Shown in pieces: positions 1 to 11,620 of a DNA stretch of 64,000 nucleotides. The DNA is from Lepas anatifera. Its lineage: Eukaryota; Arthropoda; Thecostraca; Lepadidae. The stretch's first letter is position 1. The number at the start of each line of letters is the position of its first letter. The stretch is from the NCBI GenBank assembly GCA_034440635.1, contig JAOTON010002098.1, positions 911,001 to 975,000 of the forward strand, in the 5' to 3' direction. Both the position numbers and the translations under genes were made by a program. The notes beneath the pieces were generated by a model, which saw only the letters and a list, made by a program, of their open reading frames with translations, was not told where the DNA came from and did not search any database.

Positions 1-307
1 CCACATTCAGGAGTGTGGATTTTGATCTCTTTAGGGGTGCCTTGGCACCCCCAATGATGTGCAGGGCACCTCCAATGGTTATTTTGGCACCCCCACCAAA
101 ATGTGAAGCAAAGTCCTAATGAAGTGCTTAAAGAGGAGGAAATTGCCAAATAAATACGTGTTCCACGCTCCACCTTGCTAATGTGATATTCCGCATCTGA
201 GCTACAACTTGATAGTTTACCAAGCAACGGAAATCCTTAGACATATTGGATATTTCGTAATTTACGTACATACATGCCCGATAACTCACCGTATACTTCA
301 TGCTTCA
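1..307. other. No gene seen; short G/C-tract hairpin
   Basis: I see no coding signal here. Around 35-55 a short stretch (GGGGTGCC followed by GGCACCCC) can fold into a hairpin, and related CACCCCC tracts follow to about 100. It may be the eroded end of a G-rich MITE like others in this window, but no partner end or target duplication is visible. Confidence 0.4.
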
Positions 308-315
308 TACTTAAG

Positions 316-711
316 CAGTGGCGGATCCAGGGGGGTGTAAAAAAGGCATTTCCCTCCCCCAAATGCAAATGGAAAAGCTCGGAGCAAAACTATGTTTTTC
401 CCCCTCCCCAAAGCTGTCGACTTCTTTTTGCCCAGACTCGTTTTTAGTTTATAAGCAATGTTTTCGTACTTCAACTCTCAACTTCAAACAGGAACAGTCA
501 ACTTCAGTGTAAACATTGGGCCTTGGATAACAAAAACAAGTATCTTGTGGGCACCCCATGACGTTTTTTTTTTTGCTTATCCTCTCTTGGGCTTACCCCC
601 AAAACCTACCGTCTAGTCAATTTTGGCATACTCCCACCGCGTGAAGTTTTTTTTTTGCTTATCGAGTTTGGTTTGCCCTCTTCTCCAACCTACCGGCTAG
701 ATCTGCCCATG
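316..711. mobile_element. Non-autonomous hAT-like MITE, copy 1
   Basis: A 396-bp element starts CAGTGGCGGATCCAG and ends CTAGATCTGCCCATG, imperfect terminal inverted repeats of each other. It is bounded by an exact 8-bp direct repeat, TACTTAAG, at 308-315 and 712-719. An 8-bp target duplication with CAG-type ends is the signature of the hAT superfamily. It has no transposase and so would depend on an enzyme supplied elsewhere. The interior resembles 12090-12440 and 54475-54822, including the stretch reading CAGTCAACTTCAGTG. The short reading frame at 318-512 lies within the element and is not a gene. Confidence 0.85.
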
Positions 712-719
712 TACTTAAG

Positions 720-1046
720 CAGTGACGCAGTGTAAGATACAAGGAAAGGTAAAAGTTATTCACGATAGCTGAATTAGGTGTGTCTATTTTTCACTAAGTG
801 ATTCGTTCACACTGAGGTCAGCACATCGAAAAAGGTATTTGAAATTAAAAATACGCAGCATCAGGGGGCCTTTGGTCGATGACGCCAGGTGTTTTCAAAC
901 ATTTGTACAAATTGGTAAATATTTGTATGCATCGGCATACCTATTACCTCCTGTCCAATGTTGTTACGCACCACCTCTTCTGTTGCGTTCCTGCTGGTTG
1001 ATACCATGCCATGAACAATCTACAATCTGAGAAACCATACCTAGTA
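720..1046. other. Unassigned spacer between two MITEs
   Basis: Mixed-composition DNA between the hAT-like MITE and the TTAA MITE. A 63-codon open frame at 839-1030 has no recognisable domain, and I attach no function to it. Confidence 0.4.
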
Positions 1047-1050
1047 TTAA

Positions 1051-1497
1051 AGGAAATGTGGCACCTTGGTCGAATCCTGGAATTTAGTGTAATTAGGGGT
1101 ACTTTTAGCAGAAAATAATGGAAGCGTCCATGATTTCTTCGAAAAAATATACAATAATATCAATATTTTGATTTTCTAAGTGCTCCTCTAGAGAAAGAAA
1201 AAATCTGCCTGTGGATGATGTCCATGATCTGGTAACAACTACTTTTCAATACGCTTCAAGGGCTTTGATTGGCTGATGCTCGCCATGATGTCAGCATATG
1301 TCGTCACACCAACAGCCATGACAACTGTGGCCTGCTGGTAAGGGTACATGAGTGGTTCATTTCAGGAAGGTTTAAGTTTTTTTCTACGGAAATCTCGAGT
1401 TCCAAGACAAATGATATATCCAGTACTGGGGTTTCCGACTTGCTTTACAACTTGGCTATCTCAGTTAAAATCACGTTATGAAGGTGCCACATTCCCT
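1051..1497 (+). mobile_element. 447-bp TTAA MITE, copy 1
   Basis: The element is flanked by TTAA at 1047-1050 and 1498-1501. Its ends are inverted repeats of the type AGGGAATGTGGCACCTT (left end AGGAAATGTGGCACCTT). It matches 17213-17659 along its whole length and is exactly the same size, 447 bp. A third copy at 29166-30632 is inverted and interrupted. TTAA duplication is typical of piggyBac- and Kolobok-group transposons; which of the two mobilised it cannot be told because there is no transposase. Open frames at 1269-1481 and 1348-1596 are incidental. Confidence 0.88.
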
Positions 1498-1501
1498 TTA
1501 A

Positions 1502-2030
1502 GATGCAATCGTGTTACCAAAAATGTAAAACTGACAATCTGCTCGCCTGACTACTCATTGCACCACTCATCCAGTGTAAATCAAAATCCAGGATGACATC
1601 ACTGCCGATACAAATACGGAATCTTCATTACTCTTATACTGACCCCACCTGCACCTGAAAACAATCCTGTGCATCATCAAACCATACGCGTCGGAAAAGG
1701 GGGGGCCAGGGGGGCCTGCCCCCCACTTTTTGGCCAAAAATTTCCTGATCTCAGTGAAAATGAGAGAAAGCCGGACATTCTTATATCCAGCCGCTGCGGA
1801 GGGCAACGAGGAGCCCAAATTCGAACAGTTTTTGGTCCTGATGATGAAAGTTTTTGTCAGCATCATGTTGAAGTTTTGCTGCCCCCCCCACTTTTTTGCC
1901 GGTGGCGACACTTATGCATCAAACAAACTACCTTTGGAGCCTTGAGGCAAGATAAAAGATTTAAACACTTAACAACCACAAATACAGCGCCTCAGATGTG
2001 CATGAAACAGAGCGCGGTTTGGTGGTCTGC
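1502..2030. other. Unassigned; G-tract and C-tract bounded segment
   Basis: Between about 1690 and 1910 the sequence opens with GGGGGGGCCAGGGGGGCC and closes with a run of eight C followed by ACTTTTTTGCCGG. The two ends are loosely inverted, as in the other G-rich MITEs here. I could not define termini or a target duplication. A 191-codon open frame at 1669-2244 runs across this segment into the next element and has no domain content, so it is not called as a gene. Confidence 0.3.
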
Positions 2031-2680
2031 GGGCAAAACAAGACAAGACAAGACGTTGATTTCTTCAACACACGAAACATATTATTTCAGCGTTATACGA
2101 TTGGCGCATAAGCACGCGGTGCTTAATTTGGAGCGCCTGTCGTTTCGCGCAAGAGTTGACGTCACATGCCACAAATCCGTGTTTCAGATGAAAATGCATT
2201 TGTTTCTACCATCTAGCCTGGCTTGGATCCTGACGGGTCATTAAAACTATAAGTCCAAATTTATTGACAAAATTTTCAGAGGAGCACACGTGGAGAAATC
2301 ATATTTTTAAAACAGCCAGAAGGGTCGACATCGCAGTTTGTCATGTGCTAGGAAAACCCCATGGCGGTGACCTTAAGATGGCCAGGATCCCCATTGCCAT
2401 AATCATGATAGTTTTAAATGCTGTAGTTACTTTGTTCATTGGCACCCATACTGCTAGATGAGTTTTTTCCGCAGATCGAAAGCTCTAACTGACTGGTTTG
2501 TATATCATTCCTCAACTTTCCAAATTAAGCACCTCGTGCTTAATTCCTACTTCCAAATTCCGCATCCCTAATTCCGAATTCCTCAGCTCCAAATTAAGCA
2601 CTGCGTGCTTATGCGCCTATCGTATAACGCTGAAATAATATGTTTCATATATTGAAGAAATAAACCTCTTGTCTCGCCCT
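2031..2680. mobile_element. MITE with roughly 95-bp terminal inverted repeats
   Basis: The left 100 bases (from GGGCAAAACAAGAC through GCACGCGGTGCTTAATTTGG at about 2115-2134) recur inverted at about 2583-2680, ending GTCTCGCCC. The shared stretch includes CATATTATTTCAGCGTTATA. Between the arms the hairpin-forming motif AAGCACNNCGTGCTT occurs twice more (about 2525 and 2588). This architecture indicates a non-autonomous DNA transposon. No clear target duplication was found, so the superfamily is unknown. The 65-codon frame at 2264-2461 is in the spacer and unrecognised. Confidence 0.65.
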
Positions 2681-2998
2681 TACTTTACATTGTTTTACAA
2701 GATATGTTATGCTTTCGGAATATGCTTCCTAGATATATATGCTGAGTGCCCAGCCAAATAAAACTACGAAACTACCTACAGTACTGGGGTGTTTAATTCC
2801 ATTTCTGGATGTAAGGTGCCCAGTCACCTATCATTTTTTTCATATTGGGCACTGCAACTTGGTTTCATGTGTTTAGGGTGCGTTACCCTCGACACATGCA
2901 CCACACGACATGACCCGTCAGAACTAATACCCTGTTTCCCCAACAACAGATGTCAGGTCATTCGTTCATTCATCTTGATACACAGATCGCCCACGTGA
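2681..2998. other. No gene seen
   Basis: A 69-codon open frame (2789-2998) has no recognised domain. This segment leads directly into the truncated 5' end of the LINE that follows and may include its target flank. Confidence 0.35.
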
Positions 2999-4503
2999 CA
3001 CGGTGGTTGTAAACCGTAGTACGCTGCGCAAAAAGCTACCGCCTGGAGTTAAGTACTCCCTATTTGCAGATGATGTCGCTATTTGGAAATCCACTCCGGT
3101 CGACACCAGGCGGCGCAGTCAACCAGAATTCAAAACCGCAACTACCGAACTGCAGGGTAGTCTCGACGACATCCATACTTGGTGCAATTCAATGGGTCTA
3201 TCACTCTCGGCCGAAAAGTCATCAGTCGTAGTCTTTGCCAGGCCAGGTGTGCGACACGCAGTTCCTCTGCTCCAAATCTCAGGCAAATCCATTGAATGCG
3301 CGAAAAGCTTCAAATTCTTAGGCGTCATCCTTGATACCCGCCTTAGTTTTAACGAGCATATTACCAAAGTCGTCTCTAGCTGTCAAAAACGAGTCAATAT
3401 CCTTCGCATGCTCGGCGGAACAGAGTACGGTGGGGATCGAAAGACTCTGCTCATGCTCTACAAGTCCTTGATCCGGCCCATACTTGAATATAATTCGTTC
3501 GTGTTTGACTCAACAAACAACACTAATAAGCTAAAGCTAGAGCGCATCCGAAACGCAAGTATCCGGGCAGCCACAGGCGCGCTCAGAGAATCCCCACCAC
3601 ACGCAAAGACACCACACGCAAAGACAACCTCACCACAGAGGAGATCTCTCAGAAATTCTTAGAGTTCCAGTCTAACAACACTAGCAAAACCTTCTTCTTC
3701 ACAGACGGCTCTAAAATGGGCGAAAAAGTAGGCCTCGGCATCTGGGCGGCAAAATATTTGCCTCTAAAAAAGACTTCCGGACAACTGCTCTATCTTTACT
3801 GCCGAGGCTGTCGCCATTCTAGATACACTAGTCCTGATTAGAACCCTAAATATTAATTCAGCCGTCATCTGTTCAGACTCCAAATCTGTTTTGCAAGCTA
3901 TCACTGACGTCGTCAACCCCAGCCATCACGTAGTAGCAGACATCCAGAAGGGTATCGACGATATCCGAGATGTCTCTTTTCTTTGGATCCCGGGCCACTG
4001 CAAAATTCTCGGAAATGAAAAAGCCGACGAACAGGCCAAAAAATCTCTAGAACTCAGAAACGTAACACCTCTCAAATGGTCTGGAGACGATAGCAAAGCT
4101 CTCCTCCAGAACCATATCCGGAAGTACCTATATCCAAAATGACTGGACCACTAACCACAGCGCCCATTTATTCCATATAAAGCCTAACATCGGCTCCTGG
4201 CCCAGCTCCAACCAAAACAGTCGCCGGCGTGAGGTCATCCTGACCAGACTCAGAAGCGGACACACCAAATTAAATGCCTATGGGCGTGTAGGTACCTGTG
4301 GTACCTGCTCTGCCATGGAAAATCACTACCATACCCTCATCGACTGTCCCCAGCACGATGCCCATAGGCAGCCCATGCTAGATTATTGCCGCATCATAAA
4401 TATCCCAGTAAACCTTTCCACTCTTCTCGGCAATGATCACCCTGAGCTGCTGGACAAGCTCTTTACATTCCTGAAGGCTACTAGGCTCGAGAGCTTTATC
4501 TGA
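2999..4503 (+). mobile_element. 5'-truncated I-clade-type LINE with RNase H, frameshifted
   Basis: Remnant of a non-LTR retrotransposon polyprotein. Reverse transcriptase begins just before the catalytic FADD box (3063-3074) and continues through the thumb to a stop at 3660-3662. An RNase H domain follows in another frame: TDGS at 3701-3712, an internal AEAV glutamate near 3806, DSKS at 3876-3887, then PGH and NEKADEQAK near 3990-4040, so all catalytic acidic residues are recognisable. After another frame change come LRSGHTKLN and a Cys/His cluster (CGTC, then HTLIDCP) typical of the C-terminus of RNase H-bearing LINEs of the I/R1/Jockey groups. At least two frameshifts and the missing 5' half make it dead. 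The clade assignment is an inference from domain order. Confidence 0.85.
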
Positions 4504-4930
4504 GACCACTGTGGTGGCAGGTATGAAAAATACCTGCATCCGAAGAGCACCCCTCATATTAGAAATTAACAATTACACTATAAACTTCCCTCTGACAAAT
4601 TTAAACAATAGGTGCTTCAAACTAGGCTTTAACTGTCTGGTCCTAAGGTATGGTAGACGCAGAATAGCTCCCACCATAGAAAAAAAAAACAAAAAAACAA
4701 AAAACATAAAGAAAGTTCAACTAACCAACTAACCCTATCTAACCATCCGTTCATGTTTGCTAACCAACTAACCCTTAACTTAAGGACTACTAACTATACT
4801 AACCACATCTAAGACGAACAACTAACCAACTCACACCCCTCCCTAACACTCTATTTGTTCTATTACCCTTCTCTCTTCCTCTATGCGGCGGCTACCCAGC
4901 CAGAGAGGGTGCTATAACCTCACCTCCTGG
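4504..4930 (+). repeat. LINE 3' tail: A-rich tract and CTAACCAACTAACC-like repeats
   Basis: After the coding remnant an A-rich run (about 4680-4715) is followed by degenerate tandem CTAACCAACTAACC units to about 4840. This is where the 3' UTR and tail of the preceding LINE should lie. The repeats superficially resemble an insect telomere repeat but are irregular and internal. I read them as tail microsatellite, not telomere. Confidence 0.5.
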
Positions 4931-6840
4931 TTGCAGGATAAAGACCCGCGGCATCATGTCATGGTGTTTGCAGGTGTTTCTAATAACCCAATTTTTTCAA
5001 TGGAGGAACTCGAGTAACGTAAGCAAAACGGTCATTCGATAACAATGAACAAAATCTATAAAAAAAAAATCTTTACGCTGGCAAGCCTCTTCACGTACCC
5101 TTTTAAATCCTACCTGTGCCCCAGGCTCGGCATCTCTGCCGTAGCAATCCCATTCCCTCGCAAGTGTTGCTACACTTCGCGACCCATTCCTTGAAATAAG
5201 ATTCGTCCCTTTGTTCTGCGACATTAAAGTAAACACCCCTCCCGGAAAATTATCCCCCACACTTTAGAGGCGGGCAAAGGTGCTTTGCACAGAACGCCTT
5301 ATAAAAAAGCCCTTAACTAACTAACCACGCATTACGACCCTTCAGGTGGCCAAGAACCGCTGCGGGCAAGGTCAGATGGGTCGCAGTAACAGGTGCCCTA
5401 GCAGAGGCGGGTCCAGTATTTTTCAGAGGGTAGACTGCTATTAGGAAAATGTTTTTATTTCTCTAAAAGAGAAAACAGTTGCAGCTCGCACGACTGTCAC
5501 CTGGGATGAACCAGAGCTAGCCAAATGGTAGTTTAAGCATGGCTGTGGATTTGCTACGCTATTTACGTCAGTTAGCAGCTAGTGAGCTGTAGGATCCGCG
5601 CTCACTTCCCACTTCGTCAACTTTGGTGACCAAACTTTGTGTACCCACTTTCGTCCTCCCGAACTCGACTAGCCCTTTTCTGTCCTAGAAAATATATATG
5701 AATATTCCTATAGCATCTTTGTTTACTTTTTCCGTGACAATCTCGGGGAAATGTAGAAAAAGGACCACCTTCTTCCATCCCGACAAAAAAATCTAAAAAA
5801 CGTCGTCCTACCCCGTCACATTACATTCCCTCTCTATACGGAGTGTCCCTTCTTTGTAAATTTATAGTGTCTACCTTTGAACGCTATCGTTTTTTGGCAT
5901 TATGTTCTCGGCCCGCCTTGCATCGGTGGTTCGTCATTTTCCCTGCGTAAACGCACAAGAACACACACATGGTGCATGGGCCACATGTCCCTCATTTGTG
6001 ACCGCCTTGGTGTATCTTAGGGATCCCCTGCCTTGTGGCGGTCACAGAAACGGGCGTGGGTTCGCGCGGGGCTCACTGACTCGCTCACCCACCGAACCCT
6101 GAGGCGCGCAGCTCCATGTGTTTGTGCAAGTATTTATTGTGGAACATTTTCTGGTGCTCGGAGGTGGAAGGGGGGAGTGGCGTTGTACCCCTCAATTATG
6201 TGCGGAGTTGTCCTCACTGTGATCGGTAGGTAGTTCTGATTATAGGATAGTTCGTGTCGTAATCAACAACACACGTGTACAGTCTCAATCCCGTCCAGAC
6301 CCTTACTGACTACACCACTTCAAGATACACCAAAGCCTTTGTAATGTATTGTAAATAGTTTCCTAAGTTATAGGCCCTGACTTAGGACAGTATCGAAGGA
6401 TGGTCACCGAAGAATTTAAGAGACCATCCATAACGTACATCAGGAAAAAGGGAGGGGGCAGGAAGTCAGCAACCGTTTTGCATTTGTATTTGTATTTTTT
6501 TCATGTAAATGAGCAACAGGTATAACCCACTAATAGCTCTAGTCAAACAAGCAAAACAAAGACATGGTATTTACAATGAGATGATACAAATGATACCCGT
6601 GGCATTCCAAGATTGGCAACAAAGTCATGCGCTTGCTCTAAGTCTTGGTGTCATTAAAACATTGTAGAAATAAGACATCATTATGACATAAAGACCTACA
6701 ATAATAAAAGCGAGTGTGCAGGATGTGTAGATAAAAGCACAAACAAACACACAAGATGAAGGTAAAAACTCTCGCTAAAACATAGACTAAAACAAGAGCC
6801 ACACGATAATCAAAACAGGTGCTGCCTGATGTGCTTCACT
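4931..6840. other. Gene-poor spacer, no supported feature
   Basis: About 1.9 kb without recognisable coding content. Open frames at 4997-5260 (-), 5902-6102 (+) and 6033-6233 (+) have no domain signatures and no convincing splice context. An A/T-rich stretch runs from about 6480 to 6840. Confidence 0.4.
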
Positions 6841-6849
6841 ACAGCACCT

Positions 6850-8085
6850 TTAAAAATATGGCATGTGGTGGTAAACGGATCGATTGTGGGACACTTGATT
6901 GTGAAATCATAAAAACAAAGTAAAGCACGAATAAAGACACCTTGCTTTACAGTTTCGACACTGCCAAATGGAACCTGAAAAATTTGTAGTTGTGCCCCCT
7001 GGTTCGACGCTGATGGACGTGAAAGGGGAGGCTCCCAAGCAAGAAGGTGGAGTCTATCTTACCCATTAATATTTTTTAAAGAAACATAAATCATATTGAT
7101 ATCTTCTTTGCGAGAGGCTGGCGATTTTGAATAAATTTAATAGGTAGTGATAAGAAAGCGTAATAGAGGGCCGAGATGTATGAATGTGGGCAGCTAACCA
7201 CATAAGAAATTTGTGCTGAATTCTGTCTAGCCTTTCCAAATGAGTTTGAGCAGCCCCTCCCCAAATGATGCAACCGTATTCAAGAATGGACCGAACATTG
7301 CCGAAATATGCTGCTAGAATGGGGTCTGTTTTCAGACTTCCCCCGGCTCGACCGGTCTGGAGAGATCGTATCAGCACACCCATCGTCCTATTTGCCTTGC
7401 TGACGGTGTAATCGATGTGGTTTATAAAGGCTAATTTCGTGTCAAGCCAAACATGCAGATCTCGAACCTCTTCTACGCGATCCAGATAAGTGTTTTGAAT
7501 TTTGCACCGGGCCAGAATTGGATGTCTTTTCAGAATGATTCTAAACGAGCGGCATTTTGATGGGTTGAGGTTCAGTTTCCAATCGTTGGACCAAACTGCC
7601 AGCCAACCAAGGTCCTTTTGAAGAAGTTCCGAGTCCTTTGACCCGGTGATTTTATGATAGAGCTTTACATCGTCAGCAAAGAGAAGAATATTTGTCTGAA
7701 TTTTGTCCGGGGGTTCATTTATGAAGAGTGCAAAGACCAACGGAGATATCAGACTACCTTCCGGTGTTCCAGAGTGAACCTGGGTCCAATCAGAACATTT
7801 TCCATTGATAATGATTCGTTGTTTACGATTGCATAGGAAAGTTTTAAGCCAATTCAAAGCCTGTCCGGAAATATTGTAGGATTTTTGAAATTTGTGGAGG
7901 AGAAGTTTATAGTTTACGCTCTGGAATGCTAACGAGTAGTCAGCGTAGATGACATATGTCTGATGGCCTAAAGAGATGAAATCCCACGCAGTTTTTAGGG
8001 GACCAGCTAAATTTGTGTCACAATACCTGCTTGGGACAAAACCGACTTTGTTAGACTTTGCAACAGGGCGTAAGAAGGTATTACC
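6850..8085 (-). mobile_element. CR1/Jockey-type LINE relic: RT palm to C-terminus
   Basis: Reading on the minus strand, the RT domain shows KVGFVPSRYCDTNLAG (about 8040), a motif A equivalent YADYSLAFQSV, then GTPEGSLISPL and the catalytic FADDVKLY box (about 7680). The thumb carries LEYGCIIWGG and RLDRIQHKFL. The reading frame is open from about 8085 to 7066. Beyond a frame break the typical C-terminal tail (RTRGH, then FRFHLAVSKL) continues to about 6900. Motif A lacks the usual D..KAFD arrangement and there is no endonuclease domain, so this is a truncated dead copy. It is distinct from the + strand LINE at 3-4.5 kb, which carries RNase H. Confidence 0.83.
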
Positions 8086-9627
8086 ATGGGAGTTAAAATT
8101 AATAGAATACGTGTTAAGTGATTTATGGATAGTTCCTCAGCTCTGAATTAGAGTGAACATTGATGTGATTCAATGGAGTCACACACATCGTTATTATGGG
8201 ATTTTTTAATTTTTTTCATGTCCTTTTTATGATGAAAGGAGCCGCGAGATATTTGTGTGAAAACGTGTCCTGACGTCCAAATTACCATCACATGCCTTCA
8301 GTCATGAGACCATAGTTCCATGGTGTTGAGAGCTAAAGATATATTGGTGGAAAACACGCAAAATACGTGTTCTGTAGTCCGTACATATTTTCATAACCTG
8401 AACGACGTTTCTAAAATATCCGGCAAGCATTAGGAGGTAATGCAACACCCCCTCCCCCGCACCTTTCAAGGAGTGCCGTGACCATTTCAGGGATAGCCTT
8501 AGTTCAATTGGGCGAGAAAGTATCCTCTTTCTGGTAATTTATAGGTTCAAGGATGGCATTATTGGAGTCTAAAGACACAGGAAACACCGTCATGTGTCAG
8601 CAGATCAAAATATGTGTATAAATCACAGTATAAAGCAAAATACACGAATATTTTGCTAAAGAAACAGCAAAGTGGTGACATCAGCAGCAAAAAATTACAT
8701 CCGGCATGAGCTTCAAGCACCGAGGGTGAAGAGAGTTTACCGGTCGAAAATTCGGAACATTGAATGCGATAAAGCTGATGGACTAAGCAACGGGACGCAT
8801 AAGTCCTCACATGGCTTCCCAAAAGTGACCCTAGTCAGCAGCCTCGGCGATAACAGGTGCTGAAATATCTGACACAGAAATTTAACTCCCACAATTGTTT
8901 GCCTTTCTTTATGAGGAGTAGGAGTGTACTATAGGGACACACTAGTTGAGTGAACTTCTGCCTTGCGGTCGACGTCGCAAGAAATCTGCTCCCGGGACAA
9001 TCGCCGTTTTCTTTTCCCCTGAAAGTTATTGTCACTCCAGCTCATGGCGGCAAGAAATGGGTCTTACTGATATTGGTAGAGCCTAGTGTTCTAACGTATG
9101 TTTTCCAGTAAAAGGAGAGTGTTATCCTTGGTCATAGTGATGGAGGCACAATGATATAAACCCTAGAATGCTTAGTTGAGAGTGACGCCCAGGCGCTCTA
9201 AATTTCCCCTTCACTTTTTTCTTACTCGCTGGCTTTTGTTGGCATAATTCAATAATCCTAGTGTATAAAAATCATCTAGTGTGGAAGCAAGGAAAATTTT
9301 GATGAAGAATGTGCGAAGTTTAAGAAAGGAATGTAGTCGAGTTTTTACTAGCTCCCAAAATACTGAAGCGTTTAGACTTTCCACTCGCCTACTATATTTC
9401 CCAACTTGAATTTTACACTCAGTACCCCAGTGCAAAACCAGTTTTGAGACACTGCGGAGTGGGGCGCTACAACATCCCAAAGATTATCCAGCATACTGAG
9501 TGCGTCTTTCATTTCTTTCTGAGCGTCACCTTCCCACTCTGTTCTTTGTCAGCTTCCATCCAGCAAAATCTTCTATCCAGCAGCCATCGCAAGTTCCCTT
9601 TGTAGTTAGGTATATTTCGTGAACGCC
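8086..9627. other. Spacer upstream of a candidate small gene
   Basis: No protein or RNA gene is recognised. Several 60-90-codon frames (8559-8822 -, 8672-8863 +, 8835-9035 -, 9211-9480 -) have no domain content. If the small gene proposed at 9628 is real, its promoter and 5' UTR would lie in the last few hundred bases, but I saw no decisive core-promoter motif. Confidence 0.35.
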
Positions 9628-9694
9628 ATGGCTGAAAATGTATTCACATTTACACTTGTGCTGGTAGCAGTGGTATCTTCATTTCCTGCTGTTG
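9628..9694 (+). CDS. Candidate exon 1: signal peptide of a small secreted protein
   Basis: An ATG at 9628 opens 22 codons, MAENVFTFTLVLVAVVSSF then PAV. This is a short polar start, a hydrophobic core of about 11 residues and a small-residue cleavage zone: a good secretory signal peptide. The frame runs directly into a strong splice donor, G|GTAAGG, at 9694/9695, leaving phase 1. Signal peptides encoded on their own first exon are common in small secreted animal proteins. The next in-frame candidate exon is at 10680. No transcript evidence is available, and a chance ORF with a chance donor remains possible. Confidence 0.4.
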
Positions 9695-11583
9695 GTAAGG
9701 TCGTATTCTAGAACCTCGCGCGCCTTCGGAAGTTTTGCTCTGCTGAGGGAGGATGATGGGCAACAAATGAAGAAGGCTTCCATATATCTTAGCTGACGCC
9801 GGGGCCTAATTTTTTTGGCTGTCACTCGTTGAGACAGATCTCTCGTGGCGGCTTTTGCTTCAAGTGATTATAGGCCAATCAATTTCTAGATGTCCCCAAA
9901 AATCGCTTATTTGGGTACCTAAAAGTACGAACAGGATTCGAGCGGGCTAATTCGACATAAAGCTCCCTCAAGATCGTTCCCTGTCATCCGCCTCTCCTTG
10001 TCATTGCACACAGCTCACGCCGGTAAAAACACCGTCCGGGGTTAACTAGGCTATTTAACGCAAATCAGATACAATTGAACAACATATTCCTTCTTTGTAC
10101 TTTAGATATGTTTAGAATGCTCGATTATATCAATATTATTTCAAAAATACACCCACGTAGCTTTCAGGTACAATTTTTGATGAGCTGCGACTATGCAAAA
10201 TTTACTTCAGGCTGATTTTTCGACCGCAGGCGGTGACCTGACTACGACGAAATTTTGAACGGATGTCCAAAATGGACCAAATAATTGAAAATTTGCGGGG
10301 ACACTCACTTAAAACAAAGGTGTGCAAAATATGAAGCCATATTGCTTATCAAAACACCAACTCAGTAGCCTTTCATATGTTAGGAGACTCATGAAGGCTC
10401 ATATTGTCTGGTTGCAGAACAATGTGCGCCATCCAGCGTCGGCCAGGCAGGTAGCAACTGCCCAGAAAGTAAAAGGGACCATACACCTTCAGCTTCCAAA
10501 TCTGACACTACATTTTCCACAGCAAAACGGAAAGCTAGCCAGATTCTGGCCCATTTTTGTTACCAGTTAATTACACTAGAACATTTCCTGTGCCCCCAAA
10601 TCCGTTAAAAACAAAATTTACATTTTTGCTGGAAGTCAAGTGCCCTAGTCTCACCTGAGACTCTGTTTTTTTATTTCAGCCTGTTTGTTACCCTCACTGG
10701 CCCAAAAGAGAAGGTAAGACTAGAAAGAAAGAATGTGCTTGAAATGTGGTCGTCAGAAGGAGTGAGCTTACGAGCGAAAGCAAGGAAGTGAACGCGGGAA
10801 TGTATTTGACAAATTACAACTTTGTGCTGAATCTTCTTTGTATATCATGAAAAACAAGCTTCACTCCGTCGGATCTATGGGATCAATTGTAACAAGGATC
10901 ACGTCGACAGATCCATGATTTTCGGTGTTATTGCATGGGCACAAAACTGCATCCATGACGCTGATAGTGTAGGGTCTGCTCATAATTGACGGTTTTGGGG
11001 TCCAAAACCTAACACCATGTGGCAGCCATCGGCTGAGTATGATGCTCAGTCACCCTGATCATGCTATGCATGCTTTATTAGTCAATCATATATTTCGAAA
11101 TTACAGCAATCGTAATGTAGAAATTTAGATAGAATTCTCAAAACTCGATTCATGTTTTTAACGAGACTTCTTAGTTAATACACATGTGTCATAACTGTAA
11201 AGCGTCGTCCCAATTTATTCCCCCTGCCCAATTTCAAAATTGCTTCATGTTATTCATTTTGCGTTTATATACGAATAATACATACCTAGTTGTTTTGATT
11301 TGAAACACCATTCCAATTAAATAATCCAAATTTTGTTTTGAGCTGCACTTCGGATGCTTTCGACGTAAAAATCACCCCCTGAGCGAGGCTCCCCTGTAGA
11401 GCTAAATGCTGCCATCGGCCTTTTGTCCTCCCTTCTCTCTTTCTCTCTTCTCGCCTCGGTTGGTTAGTCATTCTAAAATTTTGACATATTTTTTCTGAGG
11501 GACATCTGACAGCCCGAATTAACCATTTTCGTACTATTATCACAATATTATTTTATACGACAAGTCGTTATTTCTTTCGGCAG
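9695..11583 (+). other. Putative introns of the small peptide gene; otherwise featureless
   Basis: If the three exons are real this holds introns of 985 bp (9695-10679) and 870 bp (10714-11583). An 82-codon frame at 10322-10570 and one on the minus strand at 11286-11543 have no recognised domains. No repeat family seen elsewhere in the window is obvious here, which makes this the least repeat-dense part of the window. Confidence 0.3.
10680..10713 (+). CDS. Candidate exon 2 (34 nt) of the small secreted peptide gene
   Basis: A pyrimidine tract, GTTTTTTTATTTCAG, ends at 10679 and a donor AAG|GTAAGAC lies at 10713/10714. Joined to exon 1 in phase 1 the 34 bases read A-CLLPSLAQKR in the open frame and leave phase 2. 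The exon ends in a dibasic KR, the usual prohormone-convertase site. Both splice sites are close to consensus, but micro-exons of this size are easily found by chance. Confidence 0.3.
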
Positions 11584-11620
11584 TGGAATGCAGAAGTTAG
11601 CAAAATATCATCAATTATAA
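11584..11620 (+). CDS. Candidate exon 3 and stop of the small peptide gene
   Basis: An acceptor TTTCTTTCGGCAG ends at 11583. In the phase required by exon 2 the sequence reads SGMQKLAKYHQL and then TAA (11618-11620). The three pieces give 45 residues in total: signal peptide, short linker ending KR at residues 32-33, and a 12-residue C-terminal peptide. This resembles a neuropeptide-like precursor in layout only; I recognise no family. Weakest of the three exons, because another acceptor could equally be used. Confidence 0.2.

Noticed and set aside
1669..2244. 191-codon open frame as a gene
   Set aside because: It crosses the boundary between a G-rich segment and the MITE at 2031, has no domain, and overlaps open frames in other phases.
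4700..4840. CTAACC-like repeats as telomeric repeat
   Set aside because: Units are irregular, do not match a clean TTAGG or TTAGGG array, and sit at the 3' tail of a LINE.
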